Shown here: positions 24,302 to 31,446 of the stretch, piece after piece | Position numbering within the stretch: the stretch's first letter is position 1 | Layout of the letters: the number at the start of each line of letters is the position of its first letter | Position numbers and translations under genes: made by a program | DNA from: Bacteroidales bacterium | Lineage (GTDB): Bacteria > Bacteroidota > Bacteroidia > Bacteroidales > UBA932 | Length of the DNA stretch: 32,599 nucleotides | Assembly (NCBI GenBank): GCA_017551215.1 | Contig: JAFZMA010000149.1 | Coordinates: 1-32,599 of the forward strand | Direction of reading: 5' to 3' | Notes under the pieces: model-generated | The model's input: only the letters and a program-made list of their open reading frames with translations | The model's database searches: none | Told to the model about the DNA's origin: nothing

Positions 24302-25576
24302 ATGAAGAAAGATTCGTTGCTGTTTGCTTTCACAAAGACAAAATCTCCAGTTGCATACTGCATACTCAGCATAGGAATGGGAACCAGGGATGAGGATCCC
24401 AAATACAACGGCCTGGCCCATCTGACGGAGCACATGCTTTTCAAGGGAACGCCAAACCGTTCATCGGTGAACATTTCCAGCTATCTGGAGAAGGTGGGCG
24501 GAGACCTCAACGCCTTCACTACAAAGGAGCGCATAGTGCTGTATTCCACCACATTGAAGGAAGATGTCCGCAAGGCTGCAGGGCTGATTTTTGAGGTGGC
24601 CTTTGCCTCTTCTTTCCCGCTGGAAGAGCTCAAGAAAGAGAAGGAAGTGGTTTATGACGAAATCATAACCTACCAGGACTCTCCGTCCGAACTCCTGTTC
24701 GACACCTTTGAAGGAGACCTTTTTGAGGGCACGCCTCTTGGTTATTCCATACTCGGCGACAGGAAAACGCTGGAGCCTATAACTCCCGCCACTTTGAAGA
24801 AAAGCCGCGACCGCTTTTTCCGCCCCGGCAACATGACACTCTCCGTTGCAGGAGATTTCGAGAAGGAAGACATTGTGGCAATATTGCAGAAGGAGTTGGA
24901 GAAGTGGTGCCCTGGTGCCTGTCTTACAATGTCTTACGGAAAGGTTCCGGTAACAAGCCGTCCGTTTGCACACAAGAGGCTGGATGGAGAGGGAGAAAAC
25001 AAGGCTGTATTTCTGGAAGGAAAGAAATTCGACCGCTGCGTGGACAAGAAACTCCGTCAGGCCCATTGCATTGTGGGCTGCACTGCGTTCCCGTATTATG
25101 AAAACCGCAAGAGGGCGGCTCTTTCCCTTGTCACTAACATGCTGGGCGGCCCGGCTTCCAATTCCAGGCTGAGTCTAAGCTTGAGGGAAAAGCATGCTCT
25201 TGTATATCATATAGATGCCAGCGTTGTTTCCTACAAGGACACCGGTATTTTCTGCATCTACTTTGGCTGCGACAAGAAGTATCTGGAAAAGTGTATGCGC
25301 CTGATGTGGAAAGAGATAGACCGGTTTGTGGAAGAGCCTCTGAGCCCACGTGTCCTGGCTGCCGCAAAGAAGCAGATGATAGGCCAGCTCTCCATTTCAG
25401 GAGACAATGCGGAGGCCCGCAGCCTCACCATCGGAAAGAGCCTGCTCATGACAGGAGATGTAACATCTTTGGAGAAAATCCGGCAGGAGATAGAGAGTGT
25501 AACCTCTGAGGATATACTTGAAGTTTCCCGCCAGATTCTGCGCCGTGACCGCATGAGCCGCCTTGTATTCTATTAG
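24302..25576 (+). CDS. M16 family zinc metallopeptidase
   Basis: A 424-residue single-unit M16 peptidase of the processing-peptidase type. The inverted zinc motif HxxEH is H40-L-T-E43-H44, and the third ligand is Glu121 in VVYDEI, at the usual spacing of 76 residues. The N-terminal catalytic half is followed by the second M16 domain, with GGPASNSRLSLSLREKHALVYHIDA near 280-305, the conserved substrate-binding region. Because the active site is intact it should be a working peptidase; the substrate is unknown. No signal peptide is apparent, although the first 25 residues have hydrophobic character (ILSIGMGTR is part of the fold). It is followed by the O-methyltransferase gene after 3 nt, so they form an operon. 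Confidence 0.92.
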   Translation: MKKDSLLFAFTKTKSPVAYCILSIGMGTRDEDPKYNGLAHLTEHMLFKGTPNRSSVNISSYLEKVGGDLNAFTTKERIVLYSTTLKEDVRKAAGLIFEVAFASSFPLEELKKEKEVVYDEIITYQDSPSELLFDTFEGDLFEGTPLGYSILGDRKTLEPITPATLKKSRDRFFRPGNMTLSVAGDFEKEDIVAILQKELEKWCPGACLTMSYGKVPVTSRPFAHKRLDGEGENKAVFLEGKKFDRCVDKKLRQAHCIVGCTAFPYYENRKRAALSLVTNMLGGPASNSRLSLSLREKHALVYHIDASVVSYKDTGIFCIYFGCDKKYLEKCMRLMWKEIDRFVEEPLSPRVLAAAKKQMIGQLSISGDNAEARSLTIGKSLLMTGDVTSLEKIRQEIESVTSEDILEVSRQILRRDRMSRLVFY

Positions 25577-25579
25577 CGT

Positions 25580-26317
25580 ATGAATCAGTTGGAGGAATTG
25601 GTAAAAGAAACGCTGGCATCATCTGATGCTTTGGCCCTGGAAGAGTCACGCCTTGCCAGTTCTCTCCATTGGATAGAAAGGCAGACCAACACCCGAACCA
25701 ATCATGCCCAGATGCTTGTCGGTTTGAAGGAGGGACTTTTCCTCAGGGAGTTTGCCAGAAGAAACTCTTGCCGCAGGGTGCTGGAAATAGGCACGTTTAC
25801 AGGCTATTCCCTTGCCTGCCTGGCAGATGGAGTCATTTCCGCCTCCGGGGTTGCCAAGAGAAGCAAAGAGGTTTTTGCAGATGCCATCGAGATAAACAGG
25901 GAGCTGGACTATATCATTGAGGAGGGGCTTCAGAGAGCCGGGGTTTCTGAACTGGTAAAGGTTTTCTTCGGCGATGCGATAGAGGTCCTTTCTTCAAAAA
26001 GCAGGGGTGAAGATAACGGCATCGCTGAGGAATACGACCTTGTCTTTATAGATGCCGATAAAAGGCAATACCCTCAGTATTACGAGCTTGTGCTGCCCCT
26101 CGTGAGGCCTGGGGGATATATCCTTGCAGACAATGTTTCCTGGTACGGTAAGGGAACGGAAAAAGAGAATTTCAATAATCCGGTTTCCGGGAATTCCGGC
26201 AAAATTCTCAAGACAGCCGGGATACGCTCGTTTAACTCCATGATAGAAAACGATGACCGCGTGGAAAGCCATCTTGTGGATATAAGGGACGGCCTTCTTG
26301 TCATCCGCCGCAAATAG
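25580..26317 (+). CDS. SAM-dependent O-methyltransferase (family 3, COMT-like)
   Basis: A 245-residue class I methyltransferase of the caffeoyl-CoA/catechol O-methyltransferase-like group. The SAM-binding motif is LEIGTFTGYSLACLADG near residues 71-87. The metal and substrate loop is DLVFIDADKRQYPQYYELVLPLVRPGGYILADNVSWYGK, with the Asp of FIDADK and the DN of ADNVSW as likely divalent-cation ligands. Many bacterial members have no known substrate. It starts 3 nt after the peptidase stop codon and belongs to the same transcript; no functional link between the two is obvious. Confidence 0.9.
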   Translation: MNQLEELVKETLASSDALALEESRLASSLHWIERQTNTRTNHAQMLVGLKEGLFLREFARRNSCRRVLEIGTFTGYSLACLADGVISASGVAKRSKEVFADAIEINRELDYIIEEGLQRAGVSELVKVFFGDAIEVLSSKSRGEDNGIAEEYDLVFIDADKRQYPQYYELVLPLVRPGGYILADNVSWYGKGTEKENFNNPVSGNSGKILKTAGIRSFNSMIENDDRVESHLVDIRDGLLVIRRK

Positions 26318-26352
26318 CCTTTAAGGTTGTACCTTTTGCCGTGTTTTTTTGT

Positions 26353-26360
26353 TATATTTG
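26353..26360 (+). promoter_or_regulatory. -7 box for the exported-protein operon
   Basis: TATATTTG matches TAnnTTTG exactly, 33-39 nt before the candidate ATGs at 26393 and 26399. A TTTG at 26335-26338 or a GTTG at 26326-26329 could be the -33 box, but neither has the ideal spacing (14 and 23 nt). Confidence 0.5.
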
Positions 26361-26398
26361 TATATCCCATCGAAATGGTTTATACAAAAAATATGTCT

Positions 26399-27193
26399 AT
26401 GAAACAATTAACGATTCTTCTTGCGGCAATTCTCATGATTCCTTCTTTCGCGTCTGCACAGTTGGGAGTTGCCAAAAGCAAAAAAGTAAAGCAGCAGTGG
26501 ATTGCTGAAGGTACTGCCGGCGGAATTGACTATGTAATGAACGGCAAAATCAATCACGACAAGTACGACAAGACACAGACTTCAACAGTCTCTTTCTCAG
26601 GCATTCCACAGACACTCGACCAGTTCGAGGAACTTCAGGAAGCCATAGGCGGAGAGCCTCAGGGAGCCGTTGCCATGCAGGTGATAGCCTTTGAGATTTA
26701 CAGGAGAAACCGCAAGCTTGGAGAGGAGGCCATAAAACTCAACAACACTCCGACAAACGCAAACGATTGTTTCCGCCAGCTTAAGGAGAGACTGGGCAAC
26801 GATCCTAATTACGCTCAGCCATATCTTGTAGCCGCCTTGATGAAGGGAGCAAGCCCTGAGAACGGATATCAGCCGGAAAGACCTTACACAATTACAATTA
26901 GAGTAAATCCGGGATTGGGATATCAGGATTCACAGCTTCTGGACGGAACTATTATCCACCTCCAGATCTACAGCGATGGATGGAATACTCCGTGGAGAGG
27001 CATCGAGGTTGTCCAGCCTGAGGGAGCAGACCTTTATCTTGTAAACAACTGCCCTGCTCTCTATGTGGGCTGCAACAGGATGAGAGGCGAATGGACTCCG
27101 CTGGAAGCCAATGAGGAAGAACAGGCTCAGGAATCCGGCAACACGGAAGAAACAGAAGAATCTGATGATTCTGAATATGAAACGGAACAATAA
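26399..27193 (+). CDS. Exported protein of unknown function with acidic tail
   Basis: A protein of about 264 residues with a signal peptide (MKQLTILLAAI to SFASAQ, cleavage about residue 20). The ATG at 26399 gives the standard signal; ATG 26393 adds only two residues; earlier starts lie before or on the promoter. The body (about 25-235) resembles exported Bacteroidetes and Firmicutes proteins of unknown function (possibly the DUF6935 group, from memory and not verified), with GIPQTLDQFEELQE, FEIYRRNRKLGEEAI, NDCFRQLKERLGNDPNYAQPYL and a GSP-like beta region. The last 30 residues are strongly acidic (Glu, Asp, Ser, Thr). It begins an operon with a lipoprotein and a CatA-like enzyme. Confidence 0.8.
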   Translation: MKQLTILLAAILMIPSFASAQLGVAKSKKVKQQWIAEGTAGGIDYVMNGKINHDKYDKTQTSTVSFSGIPQTLDQFEELQEAIGGEPQGAVAMQVIAFEIYRRNRKLGEEAIKLNNTPTNANDCFRQLKERLGNDPNYAQPYLVAALMKGASPENGYQPERPYTITIRVNPGLGYQDSQLLDGTIIHLQIYSDGWNTPWRGIEVVQPEGADLYLVNNCPALYVGCNRMRGEWTPLEANEEEQAQESGNTEETEESDDSEYETEQ

Positions 27194-27204
27194 TCAATAA
27201 CACT

Positions 27205-27711
27205 ATGAAAAAGATTTTGGCAATTGCAGTTGCTGCCTTTGCGTTTGCAGCATGCGGCGGCGGAAACGGAGGCTCAAGCTCCAGCAATGTAGAACCTATT
27301 AAGGACGGAGTAACCATGGAGAGCGAGCACTTTACCATTATGGTTCCTCAGGGAATGGTAGAAAGCTGGAATTCAATGGGAACAATCAACGCTTCTTCAG
27401 AAGACGGAGCAGTAAGGCTTGCTGTAACCTATATGGAAGGCGGTCCTACAAAGAGTCAGCTCAAGGAAACAGGTGCGAATTACAAGGCTATGGTTCACGC
27501 ACTGGATCAGAATGCAACCATCGGTGAGCCAAAGGTTGATGGAAATGTGGTAACACTCAAGTCCACCTGCGAGGGCAAACCTAGGATTGACTTCACTTAT
27601 CTTAAGGAAGACAGGGTAGGCGTATGCGGAAGCCTTGTTTATCCGGAAGATCAGGCTGCCCAGTGGGAAGACAAACTCCTTCCTATCCTCAAGACCGTTG
27701 TGTTTAAGTAG
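27205..27711 (+). CDS. Small lipoprotein of unknown function
   Basis: A 168-residue lipoprotein. The N-terminus MKKILAIAVAAFAFAACGGG has a lipobox with Cys17 in AFAAC, followed by a flexible Gly/Ser/Asn stretch (GGGNGGSSSSN). The mature part has a compact alpha/beta appearance, with ESEHFTIMVPQGM and KTVVFK at its end, reminiscent of small exported proteins that carry a 'PsbP/DcrB-like' fold, which is a suggestion only. It lies 11 nt after the exported-protein gene and its stop codon overlaps the next gene's GTG by 1 nt. Confidence 0.75.
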   Translation: MKKILAIAVAAFAFAACGGGNGGSSSSNVEPIKDGVTMESEHFTIMVPQGMVESWNSMGTINASSEDGAVRLAVTYMEGGPTKSQLKETGANYKAMVHALDQNATIGEPKVDGNVVTLKSTCEGKPRIDFTYLKEDRVGVCGSLVYPEDQAAQWEDKLLPILKTVVFK

Positions 27712-28331
27712 TGAGAACCGAGGTAGATCCTAAAACCACGAAAAGGGCAAGGGCGTTCGAGATGTGGATGACATCTCCCATGCCTATGGTTACCTTATTC
27801 AAGACTTACGACGTGAGCCGTCTTGCCAGGTTTTGCAGAAGAACCGGCTACAAGTTCAATATGGCCTTGTGCTGGTGCCTGTGCAAGGCGGCAAGCGGCA
27901 TAGAGGAGTTCTATACGGTGCCGGAAGAGGGGAAACTCTTCAAGTACGACCGTCTTGCCGTAAATGTGGTGGTGGATACTTCAATCGGGGGAATCTGCCT
28001 CTGCGATGTTCCTTACAGTGAGGATATCTCCAAGTTCAACGATGATTACCTGGCCCTTACGGGAAAAGCAAGGCAAAGTGGCAGAGATCTGCTCCTTGGT
28101 GCGGATTATGCCATTCTGGGCACGTCCACTCTCCTGGAGACGGAACTGGACGGAATCATAAACCAGTATTCCGGAAGATGGAACAACCCTTTCATTGCCT
28201 GGGGCAGGTATCGCAGAAAAGGCCTTTTCAAGACAGAACTCAAGTTGTCCATGCAGTTCCATCATTCGCAGATGGATGGCGCCCAGGCGGCAGGATATCT
28301 GGAGAATCTGCAGAAGACAATTGCTTTTTAG
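27711..28331 (+). CDS. CatA-like (chloramphenicol acetyltransferase fold) acyltransferase
   Basis: A 206-residue member of the chloramphenicol acetyltransferase-like superfamily. The catalytic signature HHxxxDG is present as HHSQMDG at 184-190 with the active His in the expected C-terminal position; the N-terminal RARAFEMWMTSPMPMVTLFKTYDVSRL matches the family's opening, and the middle holds DRLAVNVVVDTS. It is a little shorter than classical CAT (about 215-220). Close relatives in Bacteroidetes are chromosomal and of unknown substrate, so drug resistance should not be assumed. Translation starts at GTG 27711, which overlaps the upstream TAG by one nt. No terminator is clear downstream. Confidence 0.85.
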   Translation: MRTEVDPKTTKRARAFEMWMTSPMPMVTLFKTYDVSRLARFCRRTGYKFNMALCWCLCKAASGIEEFYTVPEEGKLFKYDRLAVNVVVDTSIGGICLCDVPYSEDISKFNDDYLALTGKARQSGRDLLLGADYAILGTSTLLETELDGIINQYSGRWNNPFIAWGRYRRKGLFKTELKLSMQFHHSQMDGAQAAGYLENLQKTIAF

Positions 28332-28342
28332 ATGTTTTTACT

Positions 28343-28374
28343 ATTGGTTTTTTGACGGAATTAGTTTAACTTTG
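28343..28374 (+). promoter_or_regulatory. Promoter for the DUF805 gene
   Basis: The -7 box TAACTTTG (28367-28374) matches TAnnTTTG; ATTG at 28343-28346 lies 20 nt upstream as -33 box. The string TTAACTTTGTGAAG is shared with the promoter at 3552-3565. The leader to the ATG at 28445 would be about 65 nt. Confidence 0.65.
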
Positions 28375-28444
28375 TGAAGATTGAAAAACCAAAAGATTCG
28401 GAAACTATTTCAATTAACTAATAATAACCTAAAAATCAACAATT

Positions 28445-28942
28445 ATGGCAAACGCACTTCCTCAATTAGAGTTTGTACCGGCTCTTAAGCTTGCTTACAG
28501 CCGCATTAAGGACATGACAGGACGTTCCCGCAGATCTGAGTTCTGGTGGGCAATTCTGGCAATCGGAGTAGCTGGATTCATCCTTGGTCTTATACCTAAG
28601 ATCGGCCCTATCTTCCAGTTCGCATCATGGGTTGTTGCAGCACCTCTTATGATTCGCCGTCTGCATGATACAGGCAAAGGCCCTAATCTGGTTTACGCTT
28701 ACGTGATCATTGCCGCTTTGGTTATGATTATGGGTCTGATTATCAGGTTCAACCCACTGTCAGTTCTCGGTATTGTAGGCGTTTTGGCAACTCTTTGCTC
28801 AATTGCATGGGGAGTAATCGGCATCATTCTGATTGTGTTCTGTGTTCAGGACAGCGAGCCAAAGACCAACCAGTATGGCCCTTCTCCAAAATATCCTGAG
28901 GGACCAGAGAATCCAACTCCTGAGAATCCTGCTCAGCAGTAA
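28445..28942 (+). CDS. DUF805 family inner-membrane protein
   Basis: A 165-residue integral membrane protein of the DUF805 (YhaH-like) family. The signature GRSRRSEFWWAILA is at about 26-39, and IRRLHDTGKGP appears near 70-80, both typical of the family. Four hydrophobic segments are visible: about 36-52, 55-68, 83-102 and 108-137. The C-terminal 25 residues are polar and Pro-rich (PEGPENPTPENPAQQ), likely cytoplasmic. The function of the family is unknown. It has its own promoter upstream and a strong bidirectional terminator downstream, so it is probably a monocistronic unit. Confidence 0.88.
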   Translation: MANALPQLEFVPALKLAYSRIKDMTGRSRRSEFWWAILAIGVAGFILGLIPKIGPIFQFASWVVAAPLMIRRLHDTGKGPNLVYAYVIIAALVMIMGLIIRFNPLSVLGIVGVLATLCSIAWGVIGIILIVFCVQDSEPKTNQYGPSPKYPEGPENPTPENPAQQ

Positions 28943-28959
28943 TATTCAGAAAGGTTTAT

Positions 28960-28994
28960 AAAAAAAAGGATGGCCGGCGGTCATCCTTTTTTTT
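28960..28994. terminator. Bidirectional intrinsic terminator
   Basis: A 13-bp perfect stem made of a run of eight A plus GGATG (28960-28972) and its complement CATCC plus eight T (28982-28994), with a 9-nt loop GCCGGCGGT. It has U-tracts in both directions, so it ends the plus-strand DUF805 transcript and the minus-strand operon that closes at 29010. Confidence 0.93.
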
Positions 28995-29009
28995 GTCTGT
29001 ATGAATCTC

Positions 29010-29726
29010 TCAGATCTTGTCCATTCCTTTTGTGAACTTGATCCAATAGTATTTAATGGGATTCTTGTACTTGAGCAGTTTCCACGGGCGGCTCTGGTGA
29101 GGGCGGTGGATAACCGGCAGGGTTGTGAACACATAGTTCTTGAGCCCGCGGTCCAGACTCTCGTGCGATATGGTTACATCGTACCAGTTCTTTTCCGGAT
29201 CCAGGGTGTTGAAATCAAAGGCTTTCAGCAGGGCTGGAGTAAGAACGGAGCAGCAGAAACTGCAGTGCTTCTTTGTATCGATAACCTGGTTTTCCTTTCC
29301 CAGCATGTGCTTGTAGGGGTAGTTTATCACTCCCTGCTCATCTACGGTAACCGATGCCGCTATTCCGCAGTCGGGCCTTTCAAGAACGCCTTCCACAAGT
29401 CTCTGGAGAGTGTCTTTGCGTACAGTGACATCGCTTTCCACTATAAGCATACCGGCTTCATCCTCAATGGCTTCTTTCTGACATGTCTGCAAGACAAGTA
29501 GATAGTTCGGAGACGGGTGGTCCGTAATGTCCTTGAGGTTAACAAGGCGGAAACCCCATTCCTTTGAAGCCTTCTCCAGAACAGCAGTGTTCTCGTCCGT
29601 GGAGAAATCGTTGTAAACGGTATACGTATGAGGGAAAGCCATCTCAGAAGACTGTATGGCTTTAATGGTTTCCAGCGTGGATTCTATGGAATCCTTTACG
29701 GGAGTTATGATGTGGACCCGCTTCAT
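29010..29726 (-). CDS. Family 2-type glycosyltransferase
   Basis: A 238-residue GT-A fold glycosyltransferase of family 2 appearance. The N-terminal nucleotide-binding strand is VHIITPVKDSIESTLETIKAI, followed by VYNDFSTDENTAVLEKAS, and the metal-binding DxD equivalent is in LIVESDVTVRKDTL near residue 110. The C-terminal part contains YPYKH and the Trp-rich KNWYDVTISHE. Donor and acceptor sugars cannot be predicted. The start at 29726 fits the family's beginning; longer in-frame starts would run through the preceding gene. It starts 11 nt after the zinc-ribbon gene's stop and is the last gene before the bidirectional terminator. Confidence 0.85.
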   Translation of the reverse strand: MKRVHIITPVKDSIESTLETIKAIQSSEMAFPHTYTVYNDFSTDENTAVLEKASKEWGFRLVNLKDITDHPSPNYLLVLQTCQKEAIEDEAGMLIVESDVTVRKDTLQRLVEGVLERPDCGIAASVTVDEQGVINYPYKHMLGKENQVIDTKKHCSFCCSVLTPALLKAFDFNTLDPEKNWYDVTISHESLDRGLKNYVFTTLPVIHRPHQSRPWKLLKYKNPIKYYWIKFTKGMDKI

Positions 29727-29737
29727 CTTCAGTTTAC

Positions 29738-30226
29738 TCAATTCTGCAACTCCATCGCCCCATTGACAGCGGCCAGAAATCCTCCGGTTAATCCGACAAT
29801 GATAAGCAGCCCCAGGAGGGAAAGCACCAATCCGGCAATGGCCAGTCCTCTCGGAACCTTGAAGATGCCTATGAAGGAGAATATGAGTCCGAGAATCCAG
29901 AATATCCATCCAATGATAGGAACCCATCCAACGAGAACGCCTAAAAGGGCCAATACAAAACCAGCTATTCCCAGGCCATTAGACTTGCGCGGCTGCTCCG
30001 CATATACATTCTGCTGAACGTACGTTGGCGGTTGCTGATAGTTCGGCTGCTGTGTATATTGCTGCTGATAGTTTTGCTGTGGAGGAGGTGGTGGCGGAGG
30101 AGTCTGGCTTTGAGCGGGTCCTTCAGATTGAAATGTCTCCAGCCATTTACCGCAATACTTGCATTTGATTGCCGCGGCATTGATTGTCTGGCCGCAGTAG
30201 GGACATTGTTTGGTAAGTTCTTCCAT
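29738..30226 (-). CDS. Zinc-ribbon membrane protein with Pro/Gln-rich linker
   Basis: A 162-residue protein with three parts. Residues 8-27 form a zinc ribbon (CPYCGQTINAAAIKCKYCG, two CxxC pairs). A low-complexity linker at about 35-80 is rich in Pro, Gln, Tyr and Asn, with a run of seven Pro. Residues about 85-160 hold two to three hydrophobic segments (GLGIAGFVLALLGVLVG, WIFWILGLIFSFIGI and GLAIAGLVLSLLGLLIIVGL), resembling DUF4190. Such proteins sit in the inner membrane with the ribbon in the cytoplasm; no function is established. It follows the exported gene at 30242 by 15 nt, suggesting one transcript. Confidence 0.85.
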   Translation of the reverse strand: MEELTKQCPYCGQTINAAAIKCKYCGKWLETFQSEGPAQSQTPPPPPPPQQNYQQQYTQQPNYQQPPTYVQQNVYAEQPRKSNGLGIAGFVLALLGVLVGWVPIIGWIFWILGLIFSFIGIFKVPRGLAIAGLVLSLLGLLIIVGLTGGFLAAVNGAMELQN

Positions 30227-30241
30227 ATCGTTGAATAATTA

Positions 30242-30805
30242 CTAATAATTGCTTAAAACTTCTGCACTTTTTTTATAATCAAGGGCTTTCTTGTACACTC
30301 CCTCAGGATTCGGAATATCGCAGTCCGGAAGTATGTCATCTCCCGGATTTGGCGGGAAGATGCTTCGGATCAGTTTTCCGTTTTCCCAGTAGTACCGGTA
30401 TTCGTACTCTTTTCCGTCGTATCCCACGGCCTTGTAGAAGTAAAACTCCGGGTTGCCGGTATTGGGGTCATAGAGGAATTCACAGTAGAATTCTCTAGGG
30501 GCTACATTCCACTTGCTGCGGACAAAGAATACATTGCGGTCAAAGGACCACTCCTCTTCTGTGCCCAGGAGGTAGAATATTTCGGTTGAAGACGCATGCG
30601 GTCCGGATGGGAACCACATCTCCTTGATATTCAAAGTGGTGCTGCTAATGAAAGCACCGTCGTAATAGTCTCCGACAGCCTTGATTTTTTCCAAGGCGGT
30701 AGCGTAATCCTTGCGGATCTTTGCTATGCATTCTTTATTCTGTGCCTTAAGTCCAACCGTGGCCAGAATAAGAGCGGCAAGGGCAGCCAGGATTATCCTT
30801 TTCAT
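30242..30805 (-). CDS. Exported protein of unknown function, tandem paralogue A
   Basis: A 187-residue exported protein with a signal peptide (MKRIILAALAALILATVGLKAQ, cleavage about 20-22). The ATG at 30805 is 2 nt after the upstream stop; an in-frame TTG two codons earlier is unlikely. The mature part matches its upstream neighbour in layout: a helix with IRKDYATALEKI, then EMWFPSGPHASSTEIFYLLG, FYCEFLYDPNTGNPEFYFYKA and YRYYWENGKLI, then a C-terminal helix ending ALDYKKSAEVLSNY. I do not recognise a family. The pair probably arose by tandem duplication and acts in the periplasm. Confidence 0.8.
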   Translation of the reverse strand: MKRIILAALAALILATVGLKAQNKECIAKIRKDYATALEKIKAVGDYYDGAFISSTTLNIKEMWFPSGPHASSTEIFYLLGTEEEWSFDRNVFFVRSKWNVAPREFYCEFLYDPNTGNPEFYFYKAVGYDGKEYEYRYYWENGKLIRSIFPPNPGDDILPDCDIPNPEGVYKKALDYKKSAEVLSNY

Positions 30806-30807
30806 GC

Positions 30808-31416
30808 TCAATAGTTCCAGAGATTATTCATTGTGGCTAACTGGAAGATCATCTTTGCCCTTAAGAGAGCCTCTTCCGGACTTGGGATGTAGTCCTCGTC
30901 AGCCTGCTCTGTGTTGTTTATAAGAGTCTTGAGCAGTTTTCCGTCCCAGAAATAGTAGCGGCATTCCACGGTCTTGTCGTGGTAGTCCGTATTCTTGCTG
31001 TAGAAGAATACCGGCTGGCAATGCTCTGGCTTGCCGTCATCCGGGTCATACCAGAGGATTTCGTAATAGTATTTCTGGCTGCCAATATTGTAGGTATAGC
31101 GGGCGAATCTCGGGAATCTCTTAATACCATCTTCTTCTTCTCCATCTTCTCCATTGCCAAGGTCAAGGCCAAAGAAAATCTCCATTTTTCCATTGTGCTG
31201 TCCGCTTCCCGGCCACATTTCGTCTGAAGTGATAACGATCTTGTCCTTTGCCGGATATTCAGGATCTGACTTCATTTGCAGCATATTCATCGCTGAGGCA
31301 TAACTCTCGCGTATTGTTGCAAGGAGCTTTGAGATGTCCTGCTTGTTCTGCGCTCCGGCCGTGGCTGGCAAGAGCATCATTGCCATAATGGCTATTGTCA
31401 GAAATCTGCCTTTCAT
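30808..31416 (-). CDS. Exported protein of unknown function, tandem paralogue B
   Basis: A 202-residue exported protein with a signal peptide (MKGRFLTIAIMAMMLLPATAGAQ, cleavage near residue 23). It aligns with the neighbouring protein: IRESYASAMNML, DEMWPGSGQHNGKMEIFFGLDLG, KYYYEILWYDPDDGKPEHCQPVFFY, CRYYFWDGKLLKTLINN and a C-terminal helix ending MNNLWNY. It differs by an acidic insert (EDGEEEDG) and two Cys. The order is the same in both. It begins 30 nt after the transglutaminase-like gene's stop. A TCGCTGAG octamer lies within it. Confidence 0.8.
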   Translation of the reverse strand: MKGRFLTIAIMAMMLLPATAGAQNKQDISKLLATIRESYASAMNMLQMKSDPEYPAKDKIVITSDEMWPGSGQHNGKMEIFFGLDLGNGEDGEEEDGIKRFPRFARYTYNIGSQKYYYEILWYDPDDGKPEHCQPVFFYSKNTDYHDKTVECRYYFWDGKLLKTLINNTEQADEDYIPSPEEALLRAKMIFQLATMNNLWNY

Positions 31417-31446
31417 TTTTCTATGTTTGTTTTCGTTAACAGTCTG

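Larger units (their letters stand above)
157..31297. repeat. Dispersed octamer family TCGCTGAG (15 copies)
   Basis: Exact copies, plus orientation at 157-164, 1717-1724, 5677-5684, 9574-9581, 12492-12499, 14635-14642, 20489-20496, 22077-22084, 26022-26029 and 31290-31297; minus orientation at 1429-1436, 10518-10525, 21589-21596, 22908-22915 and 22956-22963. The base before it is always a purine (A in 12, G in 3), and the base before that is a pyrimidine in 13. G follows in 8. About one exact 8-mer is expected across both strands of a window this size. Thirteen are in genes and two (157 and 21589) lie between genes. See the findings for interpretation. The span given covers first to last copy; the motif is not continuous. 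Confidence 0.85.

Noticed and set aside
27711..28331. A chloramphenicol-resistance gene
   Set aside because: The family signature is present, but the setting is a chromosomal operon with exported proteins and no mobile element, and chromosomal CAT-like proteins often have other substrates.
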